NCBI GenBank assembly: GCA_030040015.1
Contig: JASHUM010000031.1
Span: 1 to 42,197, forward strand
Source of the DNA: Acidimicrobiales bacterium
Lineage (GTDB): Bacteria > Actinomycetota > Acidimicrobiia > Acidimicrobiales > UBA8190
Reading direction: 5' to 3'
DNA: 42,197 bases
The position numbers were made by a program, and so were the translations under genes. Under the pieces are notes generated by a model, which saw only the letters and a list, made by a program, of their open reading frames with translations, was not told the origin of the DNA and made no database searches. Below are positions 24,725 through 33,662 of the stretch, piece by piece. Positions within the stretch are counted from its first letter, which is position 1, and the number at the start of each line of letters is the position of its first letter.

Positions 24725-25696
24725 ATGTCGTTCGCCATGCGATTCGACTTTCGCAACCCGGCCTTCGCCCGGACGTCGGTGGCCGACCGCTACGCCGCCG
24801 CCCTCGACATGGCGGAGTGGGCCGATCGTCTCGGCTGTCTGAGCATCGCCGTCTCCGAGCACCACGGGTCGCCGGACGAGTACCTGCCCAGCCCGCTGCC
24901 TGTGGTGGCGGCCATGGCGGCTCGCACCTCGACCGTGCGCCTCACCGTGGCCGCCCTCATCGCACCGTTCTACGAGCCGCTCCGCCTGGCCGAGGACCTC
25001 GTCGTCCTGGACAACCTGAGCCGGGGCCGCGTCGACCTCATCGTGGCCGGGGGCTACGTCAGCGAGGAATTCGCCATGTTCGGGGTACCCAAGGCGGAGC
25101 GCGCCGAGCGCGTCACCGAGGTCGTCACCGTGCTGAAGGCGGCGTTCGCCGGCGAGCCCTTCGAGTACCGGGGAAGAACCGTGCGGGTGAGGCCGGCGCC
25201 CTTCCGCGCCGGCGGCCCGAGCATCTCACTGGGCGGCAGCAGTGAGGCGGCGGCGCGCCGAGCGGCGCGCATCGCCGACGGGTTCATCCCCTCGGTCCCC
25301 GAGGTGTGGGGGTTCTACCGGGACGAGGTGCAGAGCTCGGGGAGACCCGACCCGGGCCCGTGCCCCATCCCGTCCAACCAGGTCGTGGCGCTGGCCGAGG
25401 ACCCGGAGGAGGGTTGGTCGAAGATGGCGCCGTACTTCCTCCACGAGATGAACGCCTACGGCACCTGGCAGGCCCAGGAAGAGGTGGCCACTCCCTATCG
25501 GGAGACGGCCGACACCGAGGCCCTGCAGGCGACCGGCCAGTACCGCGTGCTCAGCCCGGAGCAGTTCGTCGCCGAGCAGCGTGACGCCCCTTTTCCCTTG
25601 GCCATGCTCCATCCCCTCTGCGGGGGGATGCCCATCGAGTTGGCCTGGGAGAGCCTGAAGCTGTTCGAGCACGAGGTGCTGCCGGCGTTCGCCTGA
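24725..25696 (+). CDS. LLM-class (luciferase-like) flavin-dependent oxidoreductase
   Basis: 323 residues of bacterial luciferase-like TIM barrel. SEHHGSPDEYLPSPLPVVAA (about residues 42-61), the strand VRLTVAALIAPFYEPLRLAEDLVVLDNLSRGR and ISLGGSSEAAARRAARIADGF (flavin-phosphate region) are characteristic. Such enzymes use reduced FMN or F420 for monooxygenation or hydride transfer; the cofactor cannot be decided here. The ATG at 24725 is used; GTG at 24719 would add two residues. It is the third gene of a probable operon with the esterase and thioesterase, and converges with the next gene over 31 bases. Confidence 0.9.
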   Translation: MSFAMRFDFRNPAFARTSVADRYAAALDMAEWADRLGCLSIAVSEHHGSPDEYLPSPLPVVAAMAARTSTVRLTVAALIAPFYEPLRLAEDLVVLDNLSRGRVDLIVAGGYVSEEFAMFGVPKAERAERVTEVVTVLKAAFAGEPFEYRGRTVRVRPAPFRAGGPSISLGGSSEAAARRAARIADGFIPSVPEVWGFYRDEVQSSGRPDPGPCPIPSNQVVALAEDPEEGWSKMAPYFLHEMNAYGTWQAQEEVATPYRETADTEALQATGQYRVLSPEQFVAEQRDAPFPLAMLHPLCGGMPIELAWESLKLFEHEVLPAFA

Positions 25697-25727
25697 GCCT
25701 CCCACGCATGCAGGGACCAACCCGCGC

Positions 25728-26759
25728 TCAGGAGGAGGTGGCCACCTCGTCGACCAGTCCCCAGCGCGCCGCGGTGGCCACATCGAGCTCGGCGGCGGCG
25801 AGGGCCAGCCACGCCGTGCGCTGGCGGCCGGCCCGTCGCACGATGCTGACGGTGCCGCCGGCGCCGGGGACGAGGCCCAGGGGCACCTCGGGAAGCCCGA
25901 TGCGCGTGTCGGGCGCGGCGACCACCCGGCCGGCGAAGGCGGCCAGCTCGATGCCGGCCCCGATGCACGCCCCGTGCACGTGGGCCGTCACCCGGTCACC
26001 GACGCTCGCCATCATCCACGCCGGGCTGCGCACGACGCGGGTCAGGTGCGCCGTGACCGGGTCGGGCAGCGTCCCGAAGGTGTCGAGATCCCCGCCGCTC
26101 GAGAAGTCGGGCCCGGCCCCCCGTAGCTCCACGGTGGTGATCGAGGGATCGGCGGAGGCGAGCACGAGCCCGTCGACCAGCTCGTCGCGCAGGCGGGTGT
26201 CGACGGCGTTGCGCACCTGGGGGCGGTTGAGGGTGAGGACGAGACGGCCGCCCCGTCGATCCACCAGCACGGCATGGTCGGGCTCGGCTCGCGCCTTGGG
26301 CGCCGCGCTTCGACGCTCGGCCAGCCAGGCGGTGAAGGCGGGCCCGGCCTGCAGGCTCGAGTACGCCAGCGACTCGACCAAGAGCGCGCTGGCCACGTCG
26401 AGCCGGGCGGTCGTGCGCAGCACCTGGACGAGGGTCACCGATGCCTGCGGCGACCGGTGCACCTGGTCGAGGAGGCGGGCCAGCTCCATCTCGAGGTCGT
26501 CCACCGCCACCCAGCCGGGCGGCGCCTGGTCCGGATGCCCGCCACAGAGGGCGACGTCGGCTCCATCGGGGGCGGGGCCTCGCGGAGCCTGGGCCGACAC
26601 CACCACCACGCTCGGGAGCCACGCCGGTGCCGGCTCGGTGAGGGCGCCCCCGGGGCCGAGCTCCACGACGAGGAGCGGCGAATCGTCGAGCACACCGAGG
26701 AACTCGTCGGTGCCGCGGCGCGCCGCAGTCAGGAGATCGTTGGCAGACGAGGCGGCCAT
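25728..26759 (-). CDS. Enoyl-CoA hydratase/isomerase with a long N-terminal domain
   Basis: 343 residues. The crotonase core starts at about 165 (AVLVDRRGGRLVLTLNRPQVRNAV) and keeps both hydratase glutamates: GAGIELAAF and GLPEVPLGLVPGAGGT. Of the four crotonases in the window this is the only one with a complete hydratase-type active site. Residues 1-160 form an extra domain: an alpha/beta portion (LLVVELGPGG ... VVVVSAQAPR) followed by helices (LARLLDQVHRSPQASVTLVQVLR ... LVESLAYSSLQAGPAF). I do not recognise a function for that part. The gene diverges from a rearranged CoA-transferase over 47 bases; such a pair could act consecutively on one acyl-CoA. Confidence 0.88.
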   Translation of the reverse strand: MAASSANDLLTAARRGTDEFLGVLDDSPLLVVELGPGGALTEPAPAWLPSVVVVSAQAPRGPAPDGADVALCGGHPDQAPPGWVAVDDLEMELARLLDQVHRSPQASVTLVQVLRTTARLDVASALLVESLAYSSLQAGPAFTAWLAERRSAAPKARAEPDHAVLVDRRGGRLVLTLNRPQVRNAVDTRLRDELVDGLVLASADPSITTVELRGAGPDFSSGGDLDTFGTLPDPVTAHLTRVVRSPAWMMASVGDRVTAHVHGACIGAGIELAAFAGRVVAAPDTRIGLPEVPLGLVPGAGGTVSIVRRAGRQRTAWLALAAAELDVATAARWGLVDEVATSS

Positions 26760-26793
26760 GGCGCCCGGCGTCGTCGGGGTGATCCACGAAGCG

Positions 26794-26799
26794 TAGCGT
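26794..26799 (+). promoter_or_regulatory. -10 element for a leaderless CoA-transferase transcript
   Basis: TAGCGT fits the TANNNT -10 consensus and lies seven bases before the GTG at 26807. This is the spacing expected when transcription starts at the start codon itself. No ribosome-binding sequence precedes the GTG, in agreement with a leaderless message. No clear -35 is seen. Confidence 0.4.
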
Positions 26800-26806
26800 C
26801 TGCTCG

Positions 26807-28027
26807 GTGCCCATCTCGGGTGAGCTCGACACCGCGGAAGAGCTCCGGACGGCAGCGACGTCGGGGTTCATGGCTCTCTCCGGGCAACCGGACGGGCCGC
26901 CGCTGTGCCCTGCCGGGTTCGGGCGCGGTCTCGACGAAGTGGTGGCGTCGATCGCCCGTTGGTCGGCCGAGACCGGTGCAGTCGTGGAGGTCGACTGGCC
27001 CGAGCTCGTGACGGTACGGGCTGCGCTGCTCGGACTGCGTCGCCGAGGTCGCGTCTCGCCCAACGGAACCTGCCGGCTCCTGGCCGGACCCGACGGCTTC
27101 ATGGCGCTGAACCTCCCCCGTCCCGACGACCTCGCCGCCGTGGGCGCCATCGTCGAAGGGGACGCCGTGGCCGATCCATGGGAGGCGGTGGAGCGAGCGC
27201 TGGCGCGCAGCTCGGTGACCGACGTGGTGGCGCGTGCCCGCCTGGTCGGCGTCCCTGCGACGCCGCTCGGGCAGGGGGAACCCGGTGCGTCGCCATGGTC
27301 GGTGGGCCGGTGCTGGCCACGAGCTCACCGGCGGGCGATCGCCGAGCTGCGCATCGTGGACCTGTCGTCGATGTGGGCCGGGCCCCTCGCCGCCACGCTG
27401 CTCGCCAGGGCCGGTGGCGGCGTGGTCAAGGTCGAGACCACGTCGAGACCGGACGGCGCCCGAGCCGTGCCCGGCTTGTACCGGGCGCTGCACGACGACG
27501 ACCAGCCGGTGGTCGTCGTCGACATCGACACCCTCGAGGGCCGGCGGCAGTTGGGGAGGCTCGTGAACGAGGCGGACGTGGTCATCGAGTCGTCCCGCCG
27601 TCGCGCCCTGGAACAGCTGGGGTGCGGGCCCGACGACGTCGAGGCCCGGCCCGGGCGGGTGTGGGTGAGCGTCACCGGGTACGGACGGGAGGCGCCGGGA
27701 CGCCATTGGGTGGCCTTCGGCGACGACGCCGCGGTGGCGGGAGGACTGGTGGCGTGGGAGGACGAGAGCCACCCGGTGTTCTGCGGGGACGCCGTGGCCG
27801 ATCCGCTCTCGGGCATGATGGCGGCGGCGGCGGCCTTCGAAGCCCTGGCCACCGGTGGCGGAGTCGTGCTGGACGTGTCCATGCAGGCGTGCGCCAGGTC
27901 GCTGGCTCCGCCGGCAGCGGTCGCCTCGGCCGCCGCCGAGCGCGACACCGGAGGCTGGTACGTGACGGTGGGCGGCAACCGGGTATCGGTGCGCGACAGG
28001 GCCGCCGAGGCTCAGCTCCCCCGGTAG
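26807..28027 (+). CDS. CoA-transferase family III protein with rearranged (permuted-looking) halves
   Basis: 406 residues. The usual family N-terminus (LRIVDLSSMWAGPLAATLLARAGGGVVKVE) appears only at residues 181-210. It is followed by VVIESSRRRALEQLG, WVSVTGYG, a candidate catalytic Asp (306 or 307 in FGDDAAVAGG) and GDAVADPLSGMMAAAAAFEAL; the chain then stops. The region that normally follows is instead found at the beginning: residues 20-60 (FMALSGQPDGPPLC ... LDEVVASIARW) and 90-156 (a 'DGFMAL' segment and VVARARLVGVPATPLG) match the C-terminal half of ordinary family members. The layout is therefore C-half then N-half. It likely still acts on acyl-CoAs. It starts with GTG, probably leaderless, and converges with the amidohydrolase gene with a 16-base overlap. 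Confidence 0.82.
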   Translation: MPISGELDTAEELRTAATSGFMALSGQPDGPPLCPAGFGRGLDEVVASIARWSAETGAVVEVDWPELVTVRAALLGLRRRGRVSPNGTCRLLAGPDGFMALNLPRPDDLAAVGAIVEGDAVADPWEAVERALARSSVTDVVARARLVGVPATPLGQGEPGASPWSVGRCWPRAHRRAIAELRIVDLSSMWAGPLAATLLARAGGGVVKVETTSRPDGARAVPGLYRALHDDDQPVVVVDIDTLEGRRQLGRLVNEADVVIESSRRRALEQLGCGPDDVEARPGRVWVSVTGYGREAPGRHWVAFGDDAAVAGGLVAWEDESHPVFCGDAVADPLSGMMAAAAAFEALATGGGVVLDVSMQACARSLAPPAAVASAAAERDTGGWYVTVGGNRVSVRDRAAEAQLPR

Positions 28028-29481
28028 ACGACGCGCCCGGCCACGACCGTGGCCAGCACTCCTCCGACGTGCCCGGGTTCCGGCACGGTGCCGTCAGCCA
28101 GCAGGCACAGATCACCCGGTTGGCCCGGCTGCACCTGCCGGGGACATCCGGGCACGTCGGCTCGCCCGGCGAACAGTCCGACGGCGGCGTCGAGCGACAC
28201 GGCTTCGCCGGCACCGAGCACCCGGCCACCGCGGGTGCGCCGGGTACGTGCCGCCCGGACCGCCGACCAGGGATCGGCAGGCCCGAACGGCGCGTCGGTC
28301 CCCGCCGCCACCGCCACCCCGGCGCGGACGAGCGAGGCACAGGGATAGAGGAAGGGAACGTCCCGGTCGTCCACCTCGTCGAGATAGGTGTCGCCCCTGG
28401 CCAGGACCAGACCGGGGTTGGTGACGACGGTCAGGCCCAGCGCGACGAGCCGGCCGGCCAGCTCCGGGTGCACCACCGACCCGTGCTCGACGCGGTCCCG
28501 GGGCCCGCCGCCGGCTTCGCTGAAGGTGGCCACGGTGAGGGCGAGCTGCGCCGGGGTCACGCAGTGCACCGCCACCGGCACCCCGGCCCCGTGGGCACTG
28601 CGCACCAGCTCGACCAGATCTCCAATGGCGGGCAGCCGGTCGTCGTCGAGCAGCACCTTGTGCGGTCCCCGGGTGACGAGAGGGTGAGGAGCGATCTCCA
28701 CGCCGGCCGGGCACATGACGTGCAGACGTTGACGAAGCCGCCCGCCGGCGACGGCTCGGGCCAGTGCCGACAACCCGTCGCCCGTCGCGTCGGCGGTTGC
28801 CTCCGTGATGCCGGTCACGCCCCAGGCGGCGAGCTGCTCGCTGACCGGCCCGACCTCCCCGATCGGGTCCTCGTCGGGCAAGCGCGACGCCATCCAGGCG
28901 TCCATGCGAAACAGCCGGCCGGTGACCCGGCCGGCGCCGTCACGTTCGACGCCGGGCTCGGTCACCTCCTCGAGGCCGAGGCGCTCGGCGCCGGCCGAGT
29001 TGACCATCCATACGACTGCGGACCGATGCTGGACCCGTACCGGCGCGTCGGGGACCAAGGCGTCGAGGGACCACCGGTCGAGCCGTCCCGCCACCGACTC
29101 GTGATAGCCCACGGCCCGGCGCCAACCGTGGCGATCGATCGGCGCAGCGCGCAGCGCACGCGCCAGGTCGTCCCGATCGTGGGCGCGCTCAGGCCCGACC
29201 GGGGCCGATCTCCCCGCCGCCACCAACGAACGCAGGTGGAGGTGGTGGTCGTGCAGGCCGGGCAGCACGACTGCGCCGGGGGCGTCGAGCACGTGCTCGC
29301 CGGCGAGTGGCTCGAGGTCGGGCTGGACACCGGCGATGCGCCCGTCGACGATACGCACGTCGACCCGTCGCCCTGGTGCCACCCGCTCCCCGTCCGACGT
29401 CGACCAGTCAGGCAAAGCCGCCCCTCGCACGAGAAGGCTGCCTGTCCCCGCGGAGGACGACTCGGGCACCACCGCCGGCAT
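28012..29481 (-). CDS. Amidohydrolase family 3 (YtcJ-like) metal-dependent hydrolase
   Basis: 489 residues from the ATG at 29481. The metal site is complete: H80-L-H82 in PGLHDHHLH, later VAVHCVTPAQ, VEHGSVVHP and AGTDAPFGPADPW. The composite beta-sandwich plus TIM-barrel layout and length fit the amidohydrolase 3 group, which hydrolyses amide or related bonds. Alternative starts exist: GTG at 29505, or GTG at 29472, which would be seven bases after a TACAAT and so leaderless. Its 3' end overlaps that of the convergent CoA-transferase by 16 bases. The substrate is unknown. Confidence 0.88.
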   Translation of the reverse strand: MPAVVPESSSAGTGSLLVRGAALPDWSTSDGERVAPGRRVDVRIVDGRIAGVQPDLEPLAGEHVLDAPGAVVLPGLHDHHLHLRSLVAAGRSAPVGPERAHDRDDLARALRAAPIDRHGWRRAVGYHESVAGRLDRWSLDALVPDAPVRVQHRSAVVWMVNSAGAERLGLEEVTEPGVERDGAGRVTGRLFRMDAWMASRLPDEDPIGEVGPVSEQLAAWGVTGITEATADATGDGLSALARAVAGGRLRQRLHVMCPAGVEIAPHPLVTRGPHKVLLDDDRLPAIGDLVELVRSAHGAGVPVAVHCVTPAQLALTVATFSEAGGGPRDRVEHGSVVHPELAGRLVALGLTVVTNPGLVLARGDTYLDEVDDRDVPFLYPCASLVRAGVAVAAGTDAPFGPADPWSAVRAARTRRTRGGRVLGAGEAVSLDAAVGLFAGRADVPGCPRQVQPGQPGDLCLLADGTVPEPGHVGGVLATVVAGRVVYRGS

Positions 29482-29485
29482 TGTA
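29480..29485 (-). promoter_or_regulatory. Possible -10 (TACAAT) near the amidohydrolase start
   Basis: On the minus strand TACAAT is a near-perfect -10 hexamer. It includes the first bases of the ATG at 29481 and lies seven bases before an in-frame GTG at 29472. If real, transcription would start at that GTG and the protein would be three residues shorter than annotated. No -35 is visible. Confidence 0.35.
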
Positions 29486-29544
29486 CGAACCGGCCGTCCC
29501 GACACCGGGGCCGGAGCGGGCGCAGGCCCGTTCCGGGTGGGCGG

Positions 29545-29550
29545 TACAGT
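29545..29550 (+). promoter_or_regulatory. -10 element for a leaderless crotonase transcript
   Basis: TACAGT fits TANNNT and lies eight bases before the GTG at 29559, with no ribosome-binding sequence between. This matches a leaderless transcript, common in actinobacteria. It faces the minus-strand TACAAT of the divergent amidohydrolase in the same short gap. Confidence 0.45.
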
Positions 29551-29558
29551 GCCGCTCC

Positions 29559-30365
29559 GTGCCTTCCCCGCAGCACCCGCCCCGCCTCGAGACCATCCTG
29601 CTCGAGGTGGAGGACGGCGTCGCCACCGTGACGCTCAACCGGCCGGACGTGCTCAACGCGTTCGACGAGCGCATGCAGGACGAGCTGGCCGCCCTGTGGC
29701 GGGACCTTCGCACCGACGACGAGGTGCGGGCCGTCGTCCTCACCGGCCGCGGTGACAAGGCCTTCTGCGCCGGGATCGACCGGGCCGACATCCCTGTCGA
29801 CACCGAGTTCGACCCCTTCACGTACGAGGACCCGGGCCGGCGCATCGGTCCCAAGACCCAGGGGCTGTGGAAGCCGGTGATCGCCGCCGTGAACGGCATG
29901 GCCTGCGGCGGCGCCTTCTACCTGCTCGGCGAGAGCGACATCGTGGTGGCGGCCGATCACGCCACGTTCTTCGACCCGCATGTCACCTACGCCATGACGG
30001 CCGCTTTCGAGCCCATCCTCCTCGGAGGGCGCATGCCGTTCGGGGAGATCGTCCGCATGACCCTCATGGGGGCACACGAGCGCATGACCGCCACCACCGC
30101 GCTCCGGGCCGGTCTCGTCACCGAAGTGGTGGCCGCCGGTGAGCTCATGGACACCGCCGAGCAGCTGGCGACCGCCATCGCCGCCCAACCTGCGACCTCG
30201 GTGCAGGCGACGTTGCGGACGCTGTGGGCGGCTCGGAACCTCACGCCCGAGCAGGGCGTGGCCCTGGGCAACGTCTTCTTGCAGCTCGGCACCAGCGCGA
30301 GAGCGCTCCGAGAAGGACAGGAGACCTTCGCCAACCAGCCCAGACCGAAGTGGAGGCTTCGCTAG
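29559..30365 (+). CDS. Crotonase-family protein (enoyl-CoA hydratase-like), atypical active site
   Basis: 268 residues from the GTG at 29559, giving PSPQHPPRLETILLEVEDGVATVTLNRPDVLNAF. The oxyanion loop GRGDKAFCAGIDRAD and AVNGMACGGAFYLLGESDIVVAAD define a crotonase. The first hydratase Glu is replaced in GGAFYLL, and the second region reads FFDPHVTYAM rather than PE. True hydration is therefore doubtful; isomerase, hydrolase or lyase activity is possible. A TANNNT box eight bases upstream suggests a leaderless message. The TAG stop shares a CTAG with the stop of the convergent B12-subunit gene. Confidence 0.88.
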   Translation: MPSPQHPPRLETILLEVEDGVATVTLNRPDVLNAFDERMQDELAALWRDLRTDDEVRAVVLTGRGDKAFCAGIDRADIPVDTEFDPFTYEDPGRRIGPKTQGLWKPVIAAVNGMACGGAFYLLGESDIVVAADHATFFDPHVTYAMTAAFEPILLGGRMPFGEIVRMTLMGAHERMTATTALRAGLVTEVVAAGELMDTAEQLATAIAAQPATSVQATLRTLWAARNLTPEQGVALGNVFLQLGTSARALREGQETFANQPRPKWRLR

Positions 30366-30799
30366 CTGCGCTCGCGCCCCCGAGCCCCGGCTTCGGCGCC
30401 GGGGCGCCGGGCCGCTCGGCGCACCGCCGTCACGACCTGGTCCTCGGAGGCACCCGGGTTGATCACCTCGGCGACGCCGGCAGCGAGCAACGTGTCGCGG
30501 TCGCGCTCGGGGATGATCCCACCCACGACGACCGGGACCTCGAGCCCGCGCCGGGCCAGCGCTTCCATCACCGCCGGAGCCAAGGTGAGGTGACCCCCGG
30601 AATGCATGGACAGGCCGACGACGTCGACGTCCTCCTGCAGCGCCGTCTCGGCGATCGTCTGTGGTGTCTGGCGCAAACCGCCGTAGATCACTTCGAAGCC
30701 GGCGTCACGCAACATGCGAGCCACCACTTTCACCCCCCGGTCGTGTCCGTCGAGGCCGACCTTGGTGACGAGGACGCGGATGACCGGCGCTCCTGTCAT
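30362..30799 (-). CDS. Cobalamin-binding small subunit of acyl-CoA mutase
   Basis: 145 residues, the size of the free-standing B12 subunits of isobutyryl-CoA-type mutases. The cobalamin motif DxHxxG is present as D17-G-H19-D-R-G22 (VGLDGHDRG), where His19 becomes the lower cobalt ligand. GLSMHSGGHLTL and VVVGGIIPERD line the nucleotide-tail pocket. It works together with the large subunit, whose stop lies 11 bases upstream. The last about 20 residues are a polar Arg/Ala/Gly tail. The stop overlaps that of the convergent crotonase gene within CTAG. Confidence 0.94.
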   Translation of the reverse strand: MTGAPVIRVLVTKVGLDGHDRGVKVVARMLRDAGFEVIYGGLRQTPQTIAETALQEDVDVVGLSMHSGGHLTLAPAVMEALARRGLEVPVVVGGIIPERDRDTLLAAGVAEVINPGASEDQVVTAVRRAARRPGAEAGARGRERS

Positions 30800-30810
30800 C
30801 GGTCGCCGGC

Positions 30811-32439
<1,629 letters not shown>

Positions 32440-32467
32440 GCTCGTCACCTTCTCCTCTGGGCGTGGA

Positions 32468-32482
32468 GCACACTCGGTGTGC
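32468..32482. promoter_or_regulatory. Inverted repeat at the mutase transcription start (MarR operator candidate)
   Basis: GCACAC-TCG-GTGTGC is a perfect 6+3+6 inverted repeat in the gap between the MarR gene (ends 32533) and the mutase gene (starts 32439). On the minus strand a TACCAT -10 (32490-32495) would place the start of transcription near 32483, directly at the edge of the repeat. A MarR dimer bound here would block the mutase genes. No T-run follows, so a terminator is less likely. Confidence 0.45.
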
Positions 32483-32489
32483 ACCCACA

Positions 32490-32495
32490 ATGGTA
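32490..32495 (-). promoter_or_regulatory. Possible -10 of the mutase promoter
   Basis: TACCAT on the minus strand fits TANNNT. A TGGCAG at 32513-32518 (spacer 17) is a weak -35. The predicted start near 32483 leaves a leader of about 45 bases that contains the inverted repeat and a GGAGAAGG ribosome site. Confidence 0.35.
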
Positions 32496-32532
32496 TTTCG
32501 ACGGCGAAGGACCTGCCACCGAGGGCCCGGCG

Positions 32533-33042
32533 CTATTCGAAGTCGCCGGCCAGCCGGCGAACGTCCTGGAGCAGGCCGAAGAGACGGTCGAGATCGCCGC
32601 CCGAGACCTCGAGCGATCCGAAGAGCTGAGCGTTGAGGGCGCCCGTGGCACGGAGGGCGAGGCGCTTGCCGGCAGGGGTGATCGCCGCCAGCACCCCGCG
32701 TCCGTCGGTGGGGTTCGAGCGCCTGGTCACGAGCCCGTCGGCCTGGAGGCGGTCGATGGCGTTGGTGACGCTCGCCGCCCCCACCTGGAGGCGTTCGCCC
32801 ACCTTCCCGAGCGGCAGCTCGCCCAGGCGCGAGAACAGCAGCAGCATGAGCACCTCGTAGCGGGCGAAGGTCAACCCGAAGGGCCGCAGCACAGCGTCCG
32901 CCCGGGCCATGAACAGCTGCTGCACGCGCATCACCGACGTGACCACGGCCATCCCGGCTGCCACCTCGTCCCAACCCCGCGCCGTCCAGTGGCGCCGGGC
33001 CTCGGCGATGGGGTCGAATGCGAGCTTGCGGTCCTCAGGCAC
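32533..33042 (-). CDS. MarR-family transcriptional regulator
   Basis: 169 residues. The winged helix runs from about 65 to 130: LTFARYEVLMLLLFSRLGELPLGKVGERLQVGAASVTNAIDRL is the helix-turn-helix and RRSNPTDGRGVLAAITPAGKRL the wing, as in MarR proteins. The flanking helices would form the dimer interface. It lies directly upstream of the mutase genes on the same strand and diverges from the flavin reductase gene. The start is GTG at 33042; a TATCCT nine bases upstream suggests a leaderless message. It probably controls the mutase genes in response to a small acid or acyl-CoA; this is inference from position. Confidence 0.9.
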   Translation of the reverse strand: MPEDRKLAFDPIAEARRHWTARGWDEVAAGMAVVTSVMRVQQLFMARADAVLRPFGLTFARYEVLMLLLFSRLGELPLGKVGERLQVGAASVTNAIDRLQADGLVTRRSNPTDGRGVLAAITPAGKRLALRATGALNAQLFGSLEVSGGDLDRLFGLLQDVRRLAGDFE

Positions 33043-33101
33043 CGCCGGTCAAGGATAGAAGCGCACTACAACCCATCCTGACCTGCACAGGAGAGGCACG
33101 C

Positions 33102-33602
33102 GTGAACGTCGTCGTGGTGGTCGGAAACCCCAAGCCGGGCTCTCGCACCCGTCAGGCCGCCGAGATGGTGACGCATCGCCTCACCGGCAACCCCCCGGTG
33201 GCGGTGGTCGAACTGGCCGAGCTCGGTCCCGCGCTCCTCGGTTCGGGCGACCCGAGCGTGGAGGCAGCCAAGCAGGCCGTGCTCGACGCCGAGCTGGTGG
33301 TGTTCGCCACTCCCACCTTCAAGGCCAGCTACACCGGGCTGCTCAAGCTCTTCATCGACCAGTTCTCCGCCGGCGAGATGTCGGGCACCCCGGCAGTCGC
33401 CTTGATGCTGGGGGCCTCTCCCCGCCACGCCCTGGCCGGCGAGCACAGCTTGAAACCGGTGCTGTCCGAGATCGGCTGCAGCTGCCCGGCGCCGGCGCTG
33501 TTCCTGCTCGAGTCGGAGTGGGAGGCGAGCCCGGAGCTCGAGGCCTGGCTGGCCCGGGCGGCTCCGGCGTACGGGGTCGGCGGGACCCCCCGGCACCCCT
33601 GA
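33102..33602 (+). CDS. NAD(P)H-dependent FMN reductase family protein
   Basis: 166 residues of flavodoxin-like fold. VVVVGNPKPGSRTRQAAEMV (about residues 3-22) is the FMN-phosphate loop and VVFATPTFKASYTGLLKLFID the second signature, as in SsuE/ArsH-type reductases. It would supply reduced FMN to flavin monooxygenases, and two LLM-type enzymes are in the window, one 1.4 kb downstream (35008). The start is GTG at 33102 with an AGGAG ribosome site. It diverges from the MarR gene across 59 bases. Confidence 0.88.
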   Translation: MNVVVVVGNPKPGSRTRQAAEMVTHRLTGNPPVAVVELAELGPALLGSGDPSVEAAKQAVLDAELVVFATPTFKASYTGLLKLFIDQFSAGEMSGTPAVALMLGASPRHALAGEHSLKPVLSEIGCSCPAPALFLLESEWEASPELEAWLARAAPAYGVGGTPRHP

Positions 33603-33626
33603 CGGCCCGGTGATATTCTCCCTCTT

Positions 33627-33649
33627 TGAAAACGGAAACGGTGTTCTCA
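33627..33649. promoter_or_regulatory. Imperfect inverted repeat upstream of amidohydrolase gene (operator candidate)
   Basis: TGAAAAC and GTTCTCA, nine bases apart, are inverted copies with one mismatch. The repeat lies in the 60-base gap between the flavin reductase and the amidohydrolase. A TATTCT at 33614-33619 could be a -10 with a start of transcription just ahead of or within the repeat. The GTTCT half-sites recall operators of actinobacterial TetR regulators of lipid and steroid catabolism (for example KstR, GTTCTA type), but spacing differs and the link is speculative. Confidence 0.35.
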
Positions 33650-33662
33650 GGGAGGGGACCCG

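Noticed and set aside
26905-29631. A 908-residue plus-strand open frame
   Set aside because: It spans several real genes on both strands and has no domain; an accidental long frame from codon bias.
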